The notes below the pieces were generated by a model. It saw only the letters and a program-made list of their open reading frames with translations. It had not been told where the DNA came from and did no database searches. Position numbers and translations under genes: made by a program. A stretch of DNA of 64,000 nt from Oxyruncus cristatus (taxonomy: Eukaryota > Chordata > Aves > Passeriformes > Cotingidae), in the NCBI GenBank assembly GCA_013399855.1, contig VXAY01012530.1, forward strand, positions 6,811,881 through 6,875,880. Reading direction: 5' to 3'. This document shows, one piece after another, positions 10,801 to 24,165 of the stretch (the stretch's first letter is position 1; each line of letters begins with the position of its first letter).

Positions 10801-13404
10801 AGATGCAGCTATAATATGCTCTGTGCAGACATTCAAAATATGTCAGACTCAGCTTCCCGAAGCTTATATTTAAATCCAAGGATATTAACATCCAGTACAG
10901 CACAGTATTTGACTAATGGTATCCACAGGGGGGTTTTAAGATGTTAGAACTTTCTACAGCTAAAAATCAGACTGAGGAAAAAATGAGTATTGGAGTACAA
11001 GTCATGTTAATCTCATGTTGGCTGTAAGGCTAATAATGAGTTTAATCTTACTGTTTCACCATCATTAAACATTCAAACAGCCTTTGGAGCAGCAGCCAGA
11101 ACCAAGATACCCAGCCCTTAGTGTGTGACAACCACAAAACTCAGCCAGAGAGCCCTGCTCCCTCATGAGACCCTTCTGTGGCCCATGAATCTTCTGTTCT
11201 TGTTTACACCATGGTACAGCTTCAGCAAAATGCCCATCAGGATGCCCATTACATTCAGGATTAGGCCCCTCAGCTATGGACTGAAGCACCCACTAGGCTG
11301 GAAGCAATGTCTATCACTTCCCAGAGGAATGTCATCACACCTGAACTAACAGGAAAATGGTAATTAGCCTTCCCCTCTCTGAACACCCAGTTCCTGAGCG
11401 AGGGTGTTTGTGACACACACACTGCAGTTGTGGAGTGGCTGGCAAGCTCCAAATTCTGCTTAAAGACTTTAGCTGGGAGGCTCTGATAGGATTTAGGCAC
11501 TGGGCAGACAAGGGATCATTTGGATGCTGAATACCTGCATGATGCTGTAACAGAGCTGCAGATTCTGCTCTCTGCTCATACACATCATGTGACAGTGTTT
11601 TAAATGACACCTTGTGAATATCTCACCTGAGCATGCCAATCTTTTGGGAATGCCATGATCTTCAGCTTCCTAATTTAAGAAGACAGTTTACCAGACTTTA
11701 GTTTAAAACTCAACTGCAGATTGAATTTTTTTAATATCAGAACTTTTACAATGATGAACTGGTGGACCAGACCCAATAGGTTTTCTGAACAGCGTTTGGA
11801 TAACAACATAATGACATCGAGGCAGATGGAGATATCATATCTCAGACTAGCAGCATTTAAAGTAACATTACAAGACTAGAAACTAAAAAGTGTATATTAG
11901 GTGCTCATGAACCTTGTGACATAAAAATTTTTAAAAGTTGCTGGTTTTGAAATTAAAGTTTTATATTGTTGTTAGTCACTTTCAAAAAGAACAACATGAA
12001 TTGCCAAACATAAAACTGTTAACAATCTTAAAGTAGAGAATGAATAATTACCATTCGATCAAGACCAAGTCTACAGAAGTGACACTCCAATTTCTGAGAC
12101 TCAACTTTTAAGAAGCATAGGGTCACTACAGGGACAGAACTCCCAAATCTTAGAATTTTTTTAACAAATCCTTAAAGAAAAAAAAATTTAAAAAAAAAGT
12201 TTAAGTAAACAAGAGAAAATAAGTCTGTACTCAGGCATAATGACCCTGAACGATACGATCTCTGTCTCGAGTCCAACAAAATACTAAGATTTAACTTCAT
12301 ACATTTCAATTAGATTTTTCTTTGAAGGCCTGCTTCTATCTGAACTTTTGACTGCAAAAATTTTACCTTTATCCTGGTCTGACTTAATAGATGTACTGAT
12401 AAAAGTTATAAAAGCAGGTAAGTGGTTTTGTTCATTTGTAGAAATCTCAATGAATTTGCATATTGTCAAATTTAATCAGTTTTGTTACATAAAACTTGGT
12501 TTGCTTCTACTTCCTGCTCAAGTCTATCAGCCTTTGCTGCTTTGCTTTCATTTGAAAAGCACCAAACTTCTGTTGTGATTTGTTCCTTCTAGTGTAAAAT
12601 AACTTCCAGACAGTGCAAGAATATGGACATTCCTCATAGATTCTATGACCATTACAAATTATAATTAATTCTGCTGGAGACTCGAATTAATGATGTGCTT
12701 TAATTCACTACTATTCCCTTCCATTCTAGCCACAAAAGAGTGTTTTAAAATAAACTTGCTCTATGTTCTAAAAAAAAAAAACAACCAACCAACAAAAGTT
12801 TTCTTCCCATGTAGATGGCCATTATCTTTTCATCAATAAGGACAACACAACTAATCCCAAAGGGTCTGGTTCTAACAAATCAGTTATGTTTAACACCAAA
12901 TATATGCAAAATTCTCTGCCATACAAAATTCTCATGTATGAAAATGGTAGAATCATAAATAGTAGAAAATATTACAGGGGCTCAGAACTTTATGTTCTGC
13001 AAGACCTATATTTTAGTCAAAACCATGAATATTTACTTGAACAATGCAAAATGAGGTTAAAATTAGTTTAGCACAAATTCTTTACTCAGTTTAATGCCTC
13101 TTGACCTCTTTTTTACAGACTATGTTGAATTGAAATTTACTCTTTCATTAATTCATTACAAAATAATATTATCTGTGTAGAACAATTCTCATTATTTACA
13201 GGCTAATTTCATGCACACCCTGAAACAACTCACTCAGATCACAATAACCTTTTAGAAATCTGTTTAATACGAGTTAGTCATTTTATCTGAGGCATTGGAA
13301 CAAGAAATGGCTGAAATCGCTGTCAACACAATTCTTATTATCAGAACACCTCAAGGTGGGACCTTTTCAGGCATGCTGTAAACAGAGACACAGTAGCTGA
13401 TATG
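7812..13404. other. AT-rich non-coding stretch
   Basis: There are many A- and T-runs (for example 7960-7974 and 12769-12781). A 20-bp near-repeat containing CAGAGAATGTAG occurs at about 7903-7935. A short inverted repeat (AAGGCCTC ... GAGGCCTT) lies near 9429-9463. The 11.05-11.6 kb part is richer in G+C, with overlapping open frames on both strands but no domain or consistent splice pattern. No gene is supported. Confidence 0.55.
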
Positions 13405-13428
13405 TATTGATTACCAATGTAATCAATA
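13405..13428. repeat. Perfect 10-bp inverted repeat, 4-nt loop
   Basis: TATTGATTAC, loop CAAT, GTAATCAATA: the two arms are exact reverse complements. The arms are AT-rich and the element stands alone, with no neighbouring gene or repeat end that explains it. It could be chance, a protein-binding palindrome (the arms contain TGATTA/TAATCA, a homeodomain-like core), or a relic of a small inverted repeat. Confidence 0.6.
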
Positions 13429-16173
13429 TAGGTACTCCAGAGCTAAAATGGAGCTGGGGAGAGCTCAGAAAAAAGGCTAAAGGTAAATGAACTTTAAAAT
13501 CAATAAGCTATCAATAGAAGATGAGATCATTAGGTAAATTTTGGTCTAGAACTAAAATCCAGGTTTCCTTCTTTTACGAGATGTTCTATCCACAGTACAG
13601 TTTAGTTCATTGCACTCTGAATTGCACATTGTACTCCATCAAAAACCGTAAAAACACTGGTATAGGAAAAATCTATTCATATATTCTCCATACATGGGAA
13701 AAATAATTTGGAATAGAACAATGTTCCTCCATAACCTGTTATATCCTGAAATATACATTTGCCTTGATGCAAATCTAAACAGAAAAAGACAAAAGGTTTT
13801 CATGTCTTTGCTTACTATGAAAGATAAGATATAGTATTTGAGTCATATTATGCCAAATACTGTCTGCTAGTATTTAAGATGCATAAAGATGCAGAAATCT
13901 CTTCATCTATGTCACTCTTATTTGAAGAACCAAAGACAATGTATATCCTGGTTTTAATCAGACATCCCTATGTTTTTCCACATGGTGTCTCAGTTTCCCA
14001 TCACCTCCTTTCAGGACACTCAGATGTTCATTCAGTAAATAAAAATAAAATGTTTTGTCTTTTTAAATAAATAAGAAAAGTTGGTTTAAAACATAGCTGC
14101 ATGAAGAATTTATTCTGCATTTACCCTAAGCAGTCCAGTGGAATATGTGTTCAGAATGATGGACAACGTTTGGAATAAAAAGAAAAATGGAGTGAGAGTT
14201 GACTTTAGTAAAGCTCTTCTGTGTGAATAATAATGACTCCCGCTCAGTCTTCCATCAAAAGTCATTCAGAATCCTATGCTATTGGAAAAAATTGCTCCAC
14301 TTGGTGAGACAAACTTATGTCATTGCTGAACCAGAAGCTGGCAACACCTACAACAATACACGTTTTTGATGCACATCTTTGTCTTCTGGGTGAGTCTTTC
14401 ATATGGTAAGCTTAAATGACATGCCTCCCATGCCCCAGCTTGTGATTTTGAAAATTTCTCTTTGTACCTCTATTCTTAAACTGTACTGGAGAAATACAAA
14501 ATAAAGACATTTTAAGATTATTTTAAGAAAATTATTGTGGCTGGCAAACAAAATACTGCATAGAAAGAAAGAATGCACAGATACAAAACCAAAAAAGCAA
14601 ATACTTCATAACCAGAGGCAGTCCTCAGCTCAGCCATACACTGTTTACAATTTTATTTCTCTGTAGTCTTTTCTTTCTTTGTTCCACACATTATTGTCAA
14701 TAACTTCTATACTGTACACAGGAGTGGAAAAAATTTAACTTACATTTTCGACCACATTGTTATTCCACTGAATTTTTTAATTCCCAAATTCATCTGCAGT
14801 GACAGATTTTTCCTCTCAGGTGAAATGGTTTGTTCAATGCTGTATGTACATGAGGCAATGTATTTTGTGTATAGATGTTAATTCCTTTCAGTATTCTATC
14901 TTCCTTAGCTCCATATTCTTTCCAGATACAAAAACATTTTTGTGGGGAAGTGGCAAAAGGATGTTTATTTTTCCTACAGATAGCTGTAGCCACATGATTT
15001 CCTCCATACCACTGTGGCTTCTCATTCTTTTTTCCAACATCCATTCACCAGCAGTGCTTGGCTGCCCAAAGTCCCTACTATCGTTTCAAATTTATGGAAG
15101 AAACAAACAGAAGAAAAAGCTGGCAGCATAGAACATTCATTCTTCTTCCAAAATCTAAAGCTGAACACATTTTTGAAAATAAGGCACTGTTGGATACTTT
15201 CAGTAACATGCTGTTGTATTTGGATGGTGCAGTTAAAAATGTTTTTTACTTAAATCCTATAGCCAGATCTCATTTACTGAAGATTGCTGCCACAGTGTGT
15301 GCTTTGCACAGGACGTGGTATGAAAGCAATTCAAGATGTCAGAGTGAGTGTTACGCTTCCTCTGCCACTGCCCTCCCATTCTGCCTCCAATCTCCAGATT
15401 CCCTAAACAACTCTTAAGTTCCTCCTGGCCAGACCAAATGAACTTCCAGAATCACCAGCTTCACGCTTCCCTTCCCCAAGTCTGTTTAGTATGACCATAG
15501 CTGAAGGGCTATTCCATACCAGCCCATTCTCAGACTACACTACCGCAGCTCCACACAACGGTTGAGAAAAAATTGTGATGGGACCACCTACACAGAAAAC
15601 ACACTGTGCATCCCATGATACTGTGAAAATCAGAGCCAGTCTGATTTGGTAACATCATCAGCATGCTGTCTGCACTAATGTAGGGTTTCTGTGACAAGGA
15701 GATGAACAGGGTGAATAGGAGGAAAAGTCAGCTCTCACAAAACTACCAAGATGAAGAAAATCACAGTGAAAAATGGCATAATACTTTTCCAGTGCTCTCA
15801 CAGGTTAACCATGTGTCTGCTCCTGCATCATTCCCATTCCTCTCCCACTGCTATTCTCCTTTCACAGGTGCCACAAGTGCAAGTCTCCTTACACTTGAGC
15901 TGCAGCACACTCCCTCTGGACATGTGACAGTTTAAAGACTTCAAGTTTTAAAATTTCTTTATATGCCAAATATGTTCCAGTGCAAAGTCAACCAGGGTAA
16001 TTTAATTCCACTGGTTTTGGGTCAGCGACCTTTTTCAGATGGGCCCTAACAAACAGATGGCTGGCATAGAGTAAGACAACTATCCCTACAATGAATGTAT
16101 GGCTATGACCAGAGCAGGCTATCTTACGAAAAACATACTCTATAGAGCTCAACTGAATTCATACTTTTCTACT
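13429..16173. other. Non-coding stretch, nothing recognised
   Basis: The sequence is AT-rich, with a more balanced part at 15.25-15.95 kb. Several overlapping open frames of about 80-120 codons occur at 14.79-15.42 kb on both strands. Their translations are rich in F, C, S and I, lack domain motifs and overlap one another, which is typical of chance frames. Confidence 0.5.
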
Positions 16174-16275
16174 TCATAAAACAGAGACAACACTACTGAG
16201 AAAGATATGAAGCAGTGAACATTCATAAAACAGAGACAACACTACTGAGAAAGATATGAAGCAGTGAACATTCAT
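16174..16275. repeat. Tandem duplication, 49-bp unit, about 2.1 copies
   Basis: The unit beginning TTCATAAAACAGAGACAAC and ending GCAGTGAACA is repeated with a period of 49 bp and no mismatch between copies, plus a short third start (TTCAT). Complete identity means a very recent duplication, a length polymorphism, or an assembly join error. Confidence 0.95.
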
Positions 16276-18867
16276 CTTCAAATTAAATCAAGGGATCACT
16301 GCAAGCACACAAAAAGCAGATGTGATGTATTTAATCTGGAGATCTCAACTTTACATTGTCACTTCTCAGATGAGAGCTCTACTTTTAGCACAAAAAAAAA
16401 CCCAACACATACATCTCCAGAAAATTTACATATTGTGTAGAATTTAAAAAGGTCTAGGTCAACTTTCAAATCAGTTCCTATCAAATCAATCATAAGAATT
16501 AAGAAAAAACAGTCTTCCAGTTAAGGAGTCAGAGGAACAATTACAGGCCCAAGCAGGAAGTTTATGGCAGATATATTTGATGTGCCAAGATGAGCCAAGA
16601 CTTGTTAGAAGCTGGAATGAACTTTGTGTTTCACATTTAAAATTGAAGGTCAGATCTGTATAAACAACCATGGAGTGAAAAGACAAGAGTTGGACACAAC
16701 ATTTAAACACATCACACAGATATCTACCACCTGAGCTGACCAACTAAGGATAGACTGTACTGTCCTTTGCCCCACATCTCAATCTGCCAGTCCTACCAGG
16801 CTCTAAAAAATAGCTCCCTGTCAAAGTTAACATTTCTATTATATCTTTCCCCAAACACTAATGGTTCTTTACAAACTAATAGTTCCAATTTCCTTGCCCA
16901 GGTTGTCCTTTTTAACTCCATTTCCACTGAACAATAGCTAGTCCCAATTTCAATGCTCTTCCTTTTTAGATTTCTTCAATCTTCTATTTACAGCATCCCA
17001 CAGGGTTTTTTTCTGTCTCCTTTACACAGGAATGACCTGAAAGCAGTAGACTGTTGAGGCACTGATGGCACAGAAGGGAGAAATTTCCTATTCCTGTTTC
17101 GATATTTCAGCTTGGTCCAATATACAGCAGTCCAACATCCAGCAACAAACATGGAGGTAATCCTAAGTAGCTGTTAGATAGTAAATTCTAGCTATGCTAC
17201 ATTCTTAAAGTAAATTAGACACAGACCAACAGAAGAACACTCATCCATCATATAAATCTTCCTCCTCTCCTGCCTCATTGTTTTTCTTTTTTAACATCAA
17301 ATGCAGTAGAAAAAATATTTGTTATTCAAAGAAAAAAATTAAATAAATTTTTAAAACATAAGTAGAGTAATATATTTTCCTTAGCTTTGGAAGAGCTGTT
17401 CCAGGATGACAACTGATATGGACGTTTTCAGTTCCAAGTAACAAAGTTAGGCAAAAGCGAGCATTTAGAATAGAAAGTATTGGTCAAACAATGCAACAGA
17501 CAGCTCCAACAGGCCTAAAAGCAAAACCTGTGCCTACAGTTAACCTAAGGACTCCCTGACAAGTATTGCTGAAAAGCTACTGTACTTGGTGGACAAACTC
17601 TCTACACAGAGAAAGAAGGAAAAGCTACCCGCAATGGAAACAGGTAACTGTGATGAAAGTAGACTTCAGATGAGAAATTACAAACTACCAACAACTTTTG
17701 ACATGGAAAAAGTATAGAAGGACCACTCCTGCTTTCACCATTGCTGGAGTTAGAAGTGAACTTCTTTACCAGTCTTCTGAACAAACACACTAAACAAATT
17801 TTATGACTTTACATCAATTAAAACAAATGAACAAACAAATAAAATTAGTACTTTTCTTCAGTTCTCACTGAGTTTCAGACACAATGACTATAGTCCATTC
17901 CTATCCAAACCAGTATATCCAACAGTAATATATGTTGTTCAGGCCGACCACTGTTTACAATGAAAATGAAGTCTTGGGAGGTTATCTTGTTCAAGATCTT
18001 TTACTAAATCACATGAAATCTTGGAAAGGATGGAAGCAAACCCCGTTATCACTGGATATACCCAAATATAATAAACAAGACTGACACTGTGATTTAAGTG
18101 TATTTCATTTATCCCACTGCACTCATAAACAGAAAGAACCCCAATTGTTAACAACATTGTTGCTTTCAATTTAAACGAAGAAAATTAAGATTGTACTTCT
18201 GATCATATTTAGTGCTTCCTGGGTACCTCCTATTATAATGCACAAATGCAGCATTAGGACAGAAATAGACCAGGGCAACATTAATCTAATTCTAACCCAA
18301 GAGCTTTTTTTTTTTGTCTTCTTCCAGCTCTCATTCCCCACTTCCTCTCTGAATCATTAATTACTCTCCTTTTTCTTTCTGTCCGTTAAAAAAAAAGTCA
18401 AGTCTGGAAGCTCTGAATCAAGAATGCTTCCATCTCACCAGATCATCACAGTATCTCTGGATATGGTTAATCTTCTTACTTTGGCACTCCTGACTCTCTA
18501 ATTATGTTGACATTCTTCTTAATTGATATCATACTATCTAGCTGAATTGCAAACTACACTTTCAGATGTTACTAAACCACTCTTGAATGGTCCTGATCTG
18601 CTACAAGGTCTCCACTGCACTAGGTCCTAAGAGTTGCCAAAACTCCTTCCCCAAACAGCCTATATTCTAAATACAAGTTGATGTCAATATTTCTTGAATC
18701 CTGAACTCCACCACTCTTCTATTCTGTACTCTGTAATTGTATTGCACAATTTGGGTTCCGTCAAGAATAAACATGAAAGCGTAATAATTCATCTACATTT
18801 CTATAGTATTCCTTGTCATAGGATGCCAACTCTTGGACGTGAATGGCAGCTTCTGTTTCATACAGGG
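16276..18867. other. AT-rich non-coding stretch
   Basis: No gene or classified repeat was recognised. Pyrimidine-rich tracts occur at about 18300-18390. A minus-strand frame at 17.6-17.8 kb is short and has no splice support. Confidence 0.5.
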
Positions 18868-18960
18868 CTTTTTTCCTCATCTAGGGAGATTATGAGTTGT
18901 CCAAGATCACAGAAAAGTCCATAGAAGGCCAGCAAACATATCCAAGTACTTGAACATGGG
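18868..18960 (+). repeat. MIR-like ancient SINE fragment
   Basis: The sequence AGGGAGATTATGAGTTGTCC followed by AAGATCACAGAAAAGTCCAT closely follows the well-known MIR/CORE-SINE segment (GAGATTAAGTGACTTGCCCA then AGGTCACACAG...). The lower-similarity sequence after it (ACTTGAACATGGGG) also falls where MIR has its GAACCCAGG motif. MIR-type relics are old and sparse in bird genomes. The call rests on remembered consensus only. Confidence 0.6.
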
Positions 18961-21900
18961 GCTGCACATCCTCTTTCCCAACTGTATTTCTTTCTTACCA
19001 ACAGTATATGAAATTCAAAGTTACAGCTGTATTCAAAGTATCCCAGAGCACAAAGTCCATCTGTATGCCTCCCATTACCTACCAGTTTGGGACCTTTTTA
19101 AATTTTTTTGTCCTGACTCTGCTTTGAATTTGAAACAAATTTTTCGCCACTTACTCTCCTTTCTAAATTTTTGTAAAACTTTATAAATTTTTGTAAAGTC
19201 TATAGAAAGAAAAAAAAAAAGAATGGAATAAAATGACTGTGAGCTGACTGCCCTTTCAGCACTTCAGTGGTGTCCTTGGAAAAAAAACAAGGCAAAAGAA
19301 GGTACTCTTAACATCAGAATAAATCTCATGTCTCTGCTGACTAGGTTTCATCTTTTGAAACATTTTTCCATACAATCAGGGACATATGAAACCAATTTCA
19401 ATTCCTTCCTTCATAATTCCTAAACTACATTTTTTCCCTAATGGGGTATATAGAAAAATCCATCCCCCAACTCAAACAGAGCAATGTCACAAAAGTTAAA
19501 ATTCAAAATGAAGGTTTGTAAACTGTGGGTTTCAAAAGTGCTGTTTAATTTCAGAAACAATCCTATCAGCAGTTTTGGACACACACAAGTAGGAGGGGCA
19601 GTTTATTAATATTCTACAGAACCAGTTATATACAAGTAATGCACACTGCCCAAAAAGCAGTCTAGTCCTTCCCCTTAGTAATGGAGCCTGTTTAAAGCTT
19701 TCTCCAAGAAAAACAAATTTGAACCGTATACAATATTCACTACTGCATGCTGATACCGGAACTCTGTATTGATCACTGTAATTTCTTTAAGTTATAATGC
19801 AGATTTACTTTCCCCTCTAGGCATCTCTCTAAGGGAAGAGAGCCACTAGTAATGACATTTTCCATAGAAATGCCAACTGATGCCAAAATGACAATGAGTA
19901 AGTGACTACAGATTGCCAAACTCAACTGAAAGGTCAATTCTGCAAAAGATGTGTTCCATTTCATTCCAAGATTAGCAAAACATGATTAACACGAACACTA
20001 TTGAAAAGGCAAATATAAATTACACTCTGGGGTTTTTACATTTGAATTGATTTAGATGCACCTTAAAATAATTTCTTCACTGTACCATTAAACAATGAAG
20101 TTTTGAAAAACTCTACAAGAACAACAGAAATTGCTTTAAACATGGGCTCAGGTAACAGGCATGATAGACATTGTAAACATGCATTAATAAAATTAAAGAA
20201 ATATTTATGTGAGGGCTGTTCTACTGAGTACTGAAACTTCAGCTGGTAATGGAAATTATATTACTACATTTTCTCAGTCTCTTGTCAATGTACCTATTTG
20301 GAGGCAAAAATACTATTAACTCCTTAAAAGTGAAGTAAACATAGCACCAAAAGCCTCAGGGTCCCAGGCAAAGCTATATTAAACTGGAGTTATAACTGAA
20401 AGTTTGTATCTTAGTAACTTACTCTTTGTAACTTAGGAGTTTTTTCACCAGTTCCAAAAAAGACAAGGTTTGATTTCCCACAGTCTTTTGTTCTTCAGAC
20501 ACACAATCCCTGCCAGCTGTGACATCAGTTCTCCAAAGACCTCCACAGCATCCCCACACCTCTGGATCTAACCCCACGTTTCCTATATCCCACCCACAAC
20601 ATAAGCAACTACATCATAAGCAACTACAGCCAGGGCTGTGCCAGGTTCACATTTCTCAGGCTGATTAGGAAAAAAAAAAAACCATAATAGTTCTAATATC
20701 CCAAAATAAAGTAAAAACATACAGTATTCAGAGTTGAAGTTAAAATTAAAAGAAAGCAGTGTTTAAATCACAAATTTTAAGTCAAGAGACCACTGTGAAT
20801 ATTCTTAACTTTTAGCCTGTGAAAACTCATAAAATTTCATATAGTAATTCCTGCATCACAGTATATAGCAAAAATACACAAATGCATTTTTCTGTATTTA
20901 CATCTGGAATTAAAAAGCCCTAATCTATCTTTGTTATCATTTAATAATTGTTGACCTGGTTGTGACACAGACCATGGCATTGCTAGACACAATACTAGGG
21001 CTGAGGAATTTATATTCGTTCTGTCCATTTCAATTACTACAGAGTTTTTCCTTGGGGGAAGAACAAGAGAAATTTACTTCTTGTGGCATGGTCCTCATAT
21101 TTTCCAGCAATCTCAATCTATTTCCACTCATTTTCCAGTATTTACTTTGCAAAAAAATATTTCATAAAGAGGAAACTGAACTTTTGGCTCTAATTCTGCT
21201 TGGAATTCCGTGTAACAAGTTTTCACATCCCTACGGATTTCCATTACTGTCAGTAGAGCACACTATATACATTTTTTTTTTTTTTATAGAAGTGTCTGCA
21301 TCAGCAGAGATGAAATTACCTTTAATTACAGGGAATTCTACTTCACCATAATCATATCAACAAGTATGGAGAGGGAGTACAGCCCAAGCATCTTCAGAGT
21401 AACTTCAAACATGTAACTAATTAGCTCTGTCTTTAGAAAGTGACAAAAATATGATTTTCTCATAGGAATTATAAGACTTCTGTTTTCATACTTTCCAGGT
21501 TTTTTAATGAAGTCTTTACAGCTACAGTCCTCCAATGAGCTCCACACAGGCAAAGATCTGCCTTTACACAAAGTACTAAAGACTTCACAGTACAAGCAAA
21601 ATTGTACACCCAGACGAATTTCCTCATAGGAGCAGTGCTTAACACTCTGATCAAAATTGTATGCAATGGAGATGATAAATACAAATTACCTACCTAATCT
21701 GAAGAAAATCTGGCATTTACTAGAAATTGTCTCTATCATTTTATAACAATCCAGAGATTGCCCCATGCATAGAAACAGATCTGTTTTAAGCCTCATACGA
21801 GACTCATATTGTACTTATTTAAACTACTAGCAGGTTATACATAATTCACGAAATAATGACTTGCATTTTGCAACAGCTATGCACGAAACACCCCAAGTGC

Positions 21901-24085
21901 CAACCAACAGTGTCTTTAGAGGCATCCTCTGACTGTGCAGAAAATAGAAGCCTGATGCCCTGTTCTGATCCCAGCTCACAAGAAACAAATAACTTGAGCC
22001 CCTACCATGTGGAATTTAACTGATTTTTGTTTATCTTTATGAGAGAATGTTTTACATTATGGACAAAACGCAATGGAAGTCTCAATGTTTGCCTCTGATT
22101 CTATAAAAACATTGTCTTCATTGCTTTCGAAGGGAAAATTTACATCCCCGTGAGCAACTAAATTAGTAACAGACAGTCAACACAAGCATCTATTGTCATT
22201 GCAACATTTATAAGCAAAATAAGCATCTCAGCAGACTCAGAAACCACTTCCTCTCTCTTCTTGGAGCATATTTTAATTGCACAAATTCAATACTTATGCA
22301 TCGATTTATTTTGAATGCTAATCTTTTGAAAATCAGAGCTAGTACTACAAAAACTACATATGATGAGAAAGTAATTTGCATGAAAAATGCCAAAAGGCAT
22401 ACATAAAATGGTATTTCATAAACCAAAACAAAATTACGAAGCCTCTTCAAAATTAATTTCATCCATTATCTATATAAAACCAGATTATAATAGGACAATT
22501 TTTCTCTGTAGCAAAAGGCACTGAAATTGAAGCATAACTTCCATTTAAGAAGTTCAATACAGTTTCAGTATTATCTCATATGTTAGCTTTGAACTAACTA
22601 ATTAAACACTAAAGCTCTTCTTATTTTTATTTTTTATTATAACTGGCACCAAAACCAAGTGCAAGAAGGGACTGTGTAAATATAGTCTTTGGCAAACTTT
22701 TTTTACTTCTTAATTTTTACCACTGAAAGATGTGGAAAAACATCTGGACACTATGTCTGTTGTCTTTTATCTCCCTTATTTTTACCATTCATGATAAAGG
22801 GGAAAAAAGAGGGACAGTTTTGACTAAATTTTACCTTTTTTTTTTTATAACTGCAGTTTTAAAACCTGAGGTAGAAAAATGGAAGTGCTTTCTGCAAACA
22901 GAATGGAACAATCCATGTCCATTCCAATAAAAGAGAATAAAGACATGTGACAGATTGACATAAGGTAACATTTTAACATCCATCTTAACTTTTCTAGTAA
23001 CTTTTTTTTTGTCATTGAGCAATCTGCAAATATTTGCAATTTTTTGTCTGAACATAACAAACTGGGAATTGTTTTGAAAATGTATTTGTATCTTTAAAGC
23101 CCTTTGAAATCCTTAATGACTTTGCTACAGAGGACAATTTTCTCCTGAGGGGCCTTCCTCTGCTCTCCCATATCCCAGTCTCCATGGCCCAAAGATTTCC
23201 ATCCTCAGACACTTGTAGCTACAGGAAGCAGTTTTACTGATGTGCTGATGACCTCTCCCACAAAGCAGGTTCTCGGAAGCCATAAAGACCTTGTTTTAGA
23301 AATGTCTAAAACCGAAATTTTTCTGTTACTTCTGTTACTTCAAAGTGTTCTCAGTGTTCTCAGTATTGGAACTGAGGCTGGGGCAGAATTTTGCCTAACT
23401 GAGGAGGGCAGGAGGAAGGCCACTAGAAAATTCTTATAGGTTAACAGTCCTTACAAGCCCTTACTTTCAGCCTATGTATAGGTCAACGCAAAAAGGACCA
23501 AACCATATTCCAAGCAAGTGTTTCACTTCTATAAATTTTGCTCTTTGCCACCCCTAACTCCTGGGAAGTGGAGGAGAGCCCCTTCATGAATCTACCTGCT
23601 CCGTAACATGTCAACCAGTTTCCTTGCCAAGACTCTCCAAACAAAAGATGAGCTTTTGTCAGAAAAATATAGCCATTACTTAGCTTTATTAAAAACAAAT
23701 ATGATTTTTTTTTCTGACAACCCTCATGGGTAATTATCTTTAATCTTGAAAACATTAAGTTCTAACTTGAATTCATCTTTCAAACAGTAGATCTCAGTTT
23801 TGCTTTCTTTAACACATACAGTTTCTTTCTCCAAACATATATCCTCTTTCTTCACAAGATCTGTCAAAATCATTAAATGATTTCGATATTTTATTCAACA
23901 ACAAAAAAAGGATTAGCCTCTCTAAGGACTAAAATCTTGCCTTAGATCAATCCTTTAGCATTTCTCCAAACCTTCTCTAGTTTGTTGAGCTTTTCAAATG
24001 TATCCATCAGAACTGAAGTTGCTGCTTCTACAGAGGAATATTAATCCTAATAGAGAAAAAGAAAACGACATCTATAGGTTCATAC
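18961..24085. other. AT-rich non-coding stretch
   Basis: No supported gene. It holds small local duplications (ATAAGCAACTACA twice near 20600-20630; TTCTGTTAC and GTGTTCTCA direct repeats near 23320-23365) and T-runs (21272-21287, 22838-22849). Open frames such as 20962-21351 are hydrophobic chance frames with no splice sites that link them. Confidence 0.5.
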
Positions 24086-24165
24086 CTGTAAGGACCATAT
24101 AACTTTTCTGGTCTCGGCATAAGCAGCTGATACCCACCCTGCAGACCATTTTACTATTTTCTCTA
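24086..24165 (-). CDS. Possible isolated exon or coding relic, minus strand
   Basis: On the minus strand a candidate acceptor (TACCTGCTTCAG) leads into 80 bp without a stop, ending TTACAG at a donor GTATGA. It translates to VEKIVKWSAGWVSAAYAE and then TRKVIWSLQ, which is more protein-like than other open stretches here. The frame stays open about 9 codons upstream, before an in-frame TGA, and meets a stop directly after the donor, as expected for an exon. A shorter 53-bp version could start at an internal CTGCAG. Weak points: the pyrimidine tract is poor, no partner exon is evident, and I do not know the protein. It could also be a decayed fragment of a transposable-element gene. Confidence 0.28.

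Noticed and set aside
11048..11113. Minus-strand exon-like block ending at a GTAAGATT donor, reading GWVSWFWLLLQRLFE
   Set aside because: Tryptophan- and leucine-heavy sequence with a weak acceptor. Short open blocks with one good splice site occur often by chance.
14790..15417. Cluster of overlapping frames of 80-120 codons
   Set aside because: They overlap in different frames and strands, are rich in F, S, C and K, and none has splice signals or a domain.
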